From Planctomycetaceae bacterium (GTDB lineage: Bacteria > Planctomycetota > Planctomycetia > Pirellulales > UBA1268): a DNA stretch of 5,904 nucleotides. Location: assembly GCA_018694455.1 (NCBI GenBank), contig JABHNP010000135.1, positions 1 to 5,904 on the forward strand. Direction: 5' to 3'. Positions within the stretch are counted from its first letter, which is position 1. The number at the start of each line of letters is the position of its first letter. The notes beneath the pieces were generated by a model. The model worked only from the letters and a program-made list of their open reading frames with translations, searched no databases and had not been told where the DNA came from. A program made the position numbers and the translations under genes. Shown in pieces: positions 5,882 to 5,904 of the stretch.

Positions 5882-5904
5882 TTGCTTCTAATGTGCTGCT
5901 GGAA

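Noticed and set aside
5850..5892. Tandem AT-rich units considered as the start of a CRISPR array or an origin iteron set
   Set aside because: The units adjoin without spacers, there are only two, and no cas, rep or dnaA genes are visible.

Overview
The window looks like a piece of a chromosome from a marine Planctomycetes or other PVC-group bacterium. The evidence is the gene content: two exported S1 sulfatases, an exported esterase of the BD-FAE type, a DUF1080 (3-keto-disaccharide hydrolase) protein, and a C-terminus typical of the large c-type cytochromes of Pirellula-type bacteria. This combination is characteristic of PVC bacteria. Base composition is moderate, and none of the four complete genes has a convincing Shine-Dalgarno site, which also fits. 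The exact genus cannot be read from the sequence.

Layout. Positions 1-126 (+) are the last 41 codons of a gene that starts outside the window, probably a heme-binding protein. A 300-bp gap follows, then sulfatase 1 (427-1905, +). It runs towards a three-gene group on the minus strand, which reads from right to left: DUF1080 protein (5747-4893), a 244-bp gap, sulfatase 2 (4648-3155), 44 bp, esterase (3110-2181). The convergent junction at 1906-2180 holds a strong palindromic hairpin (2016-2047). The right edge, upstream of the DUF1080 gene, is AT-rich and holds a tandem 16-bp repeat and an inverted repeat that could be its control region.

How the genes may work together (inference). All four complete proteins begin with a Sec-type signal peptide, so they should act outside the cytoplasm. 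Sulfatases remove sulfate esters, the esterase could remove acyl or feruloyl-type decorations, and DUF1080 proteins act on oxidised (3-keto) glycosides. Together they suggest stripping and cleavage of a sulfated, possibly acylated, glycan. The substrate cannot be read from the sequence.

The most notable point is sulfatase 1. The residue after Cys-His in its formylglycine motif is Met instead of the usual Pro or Ala (Cys84-His-Met-Ser-Arg), while every metal and sulfate ligand I can identify is intact. I see no CRISPR array, tRNA, rRNA, insertion sequence or recognisable novel defence or mobile system here.
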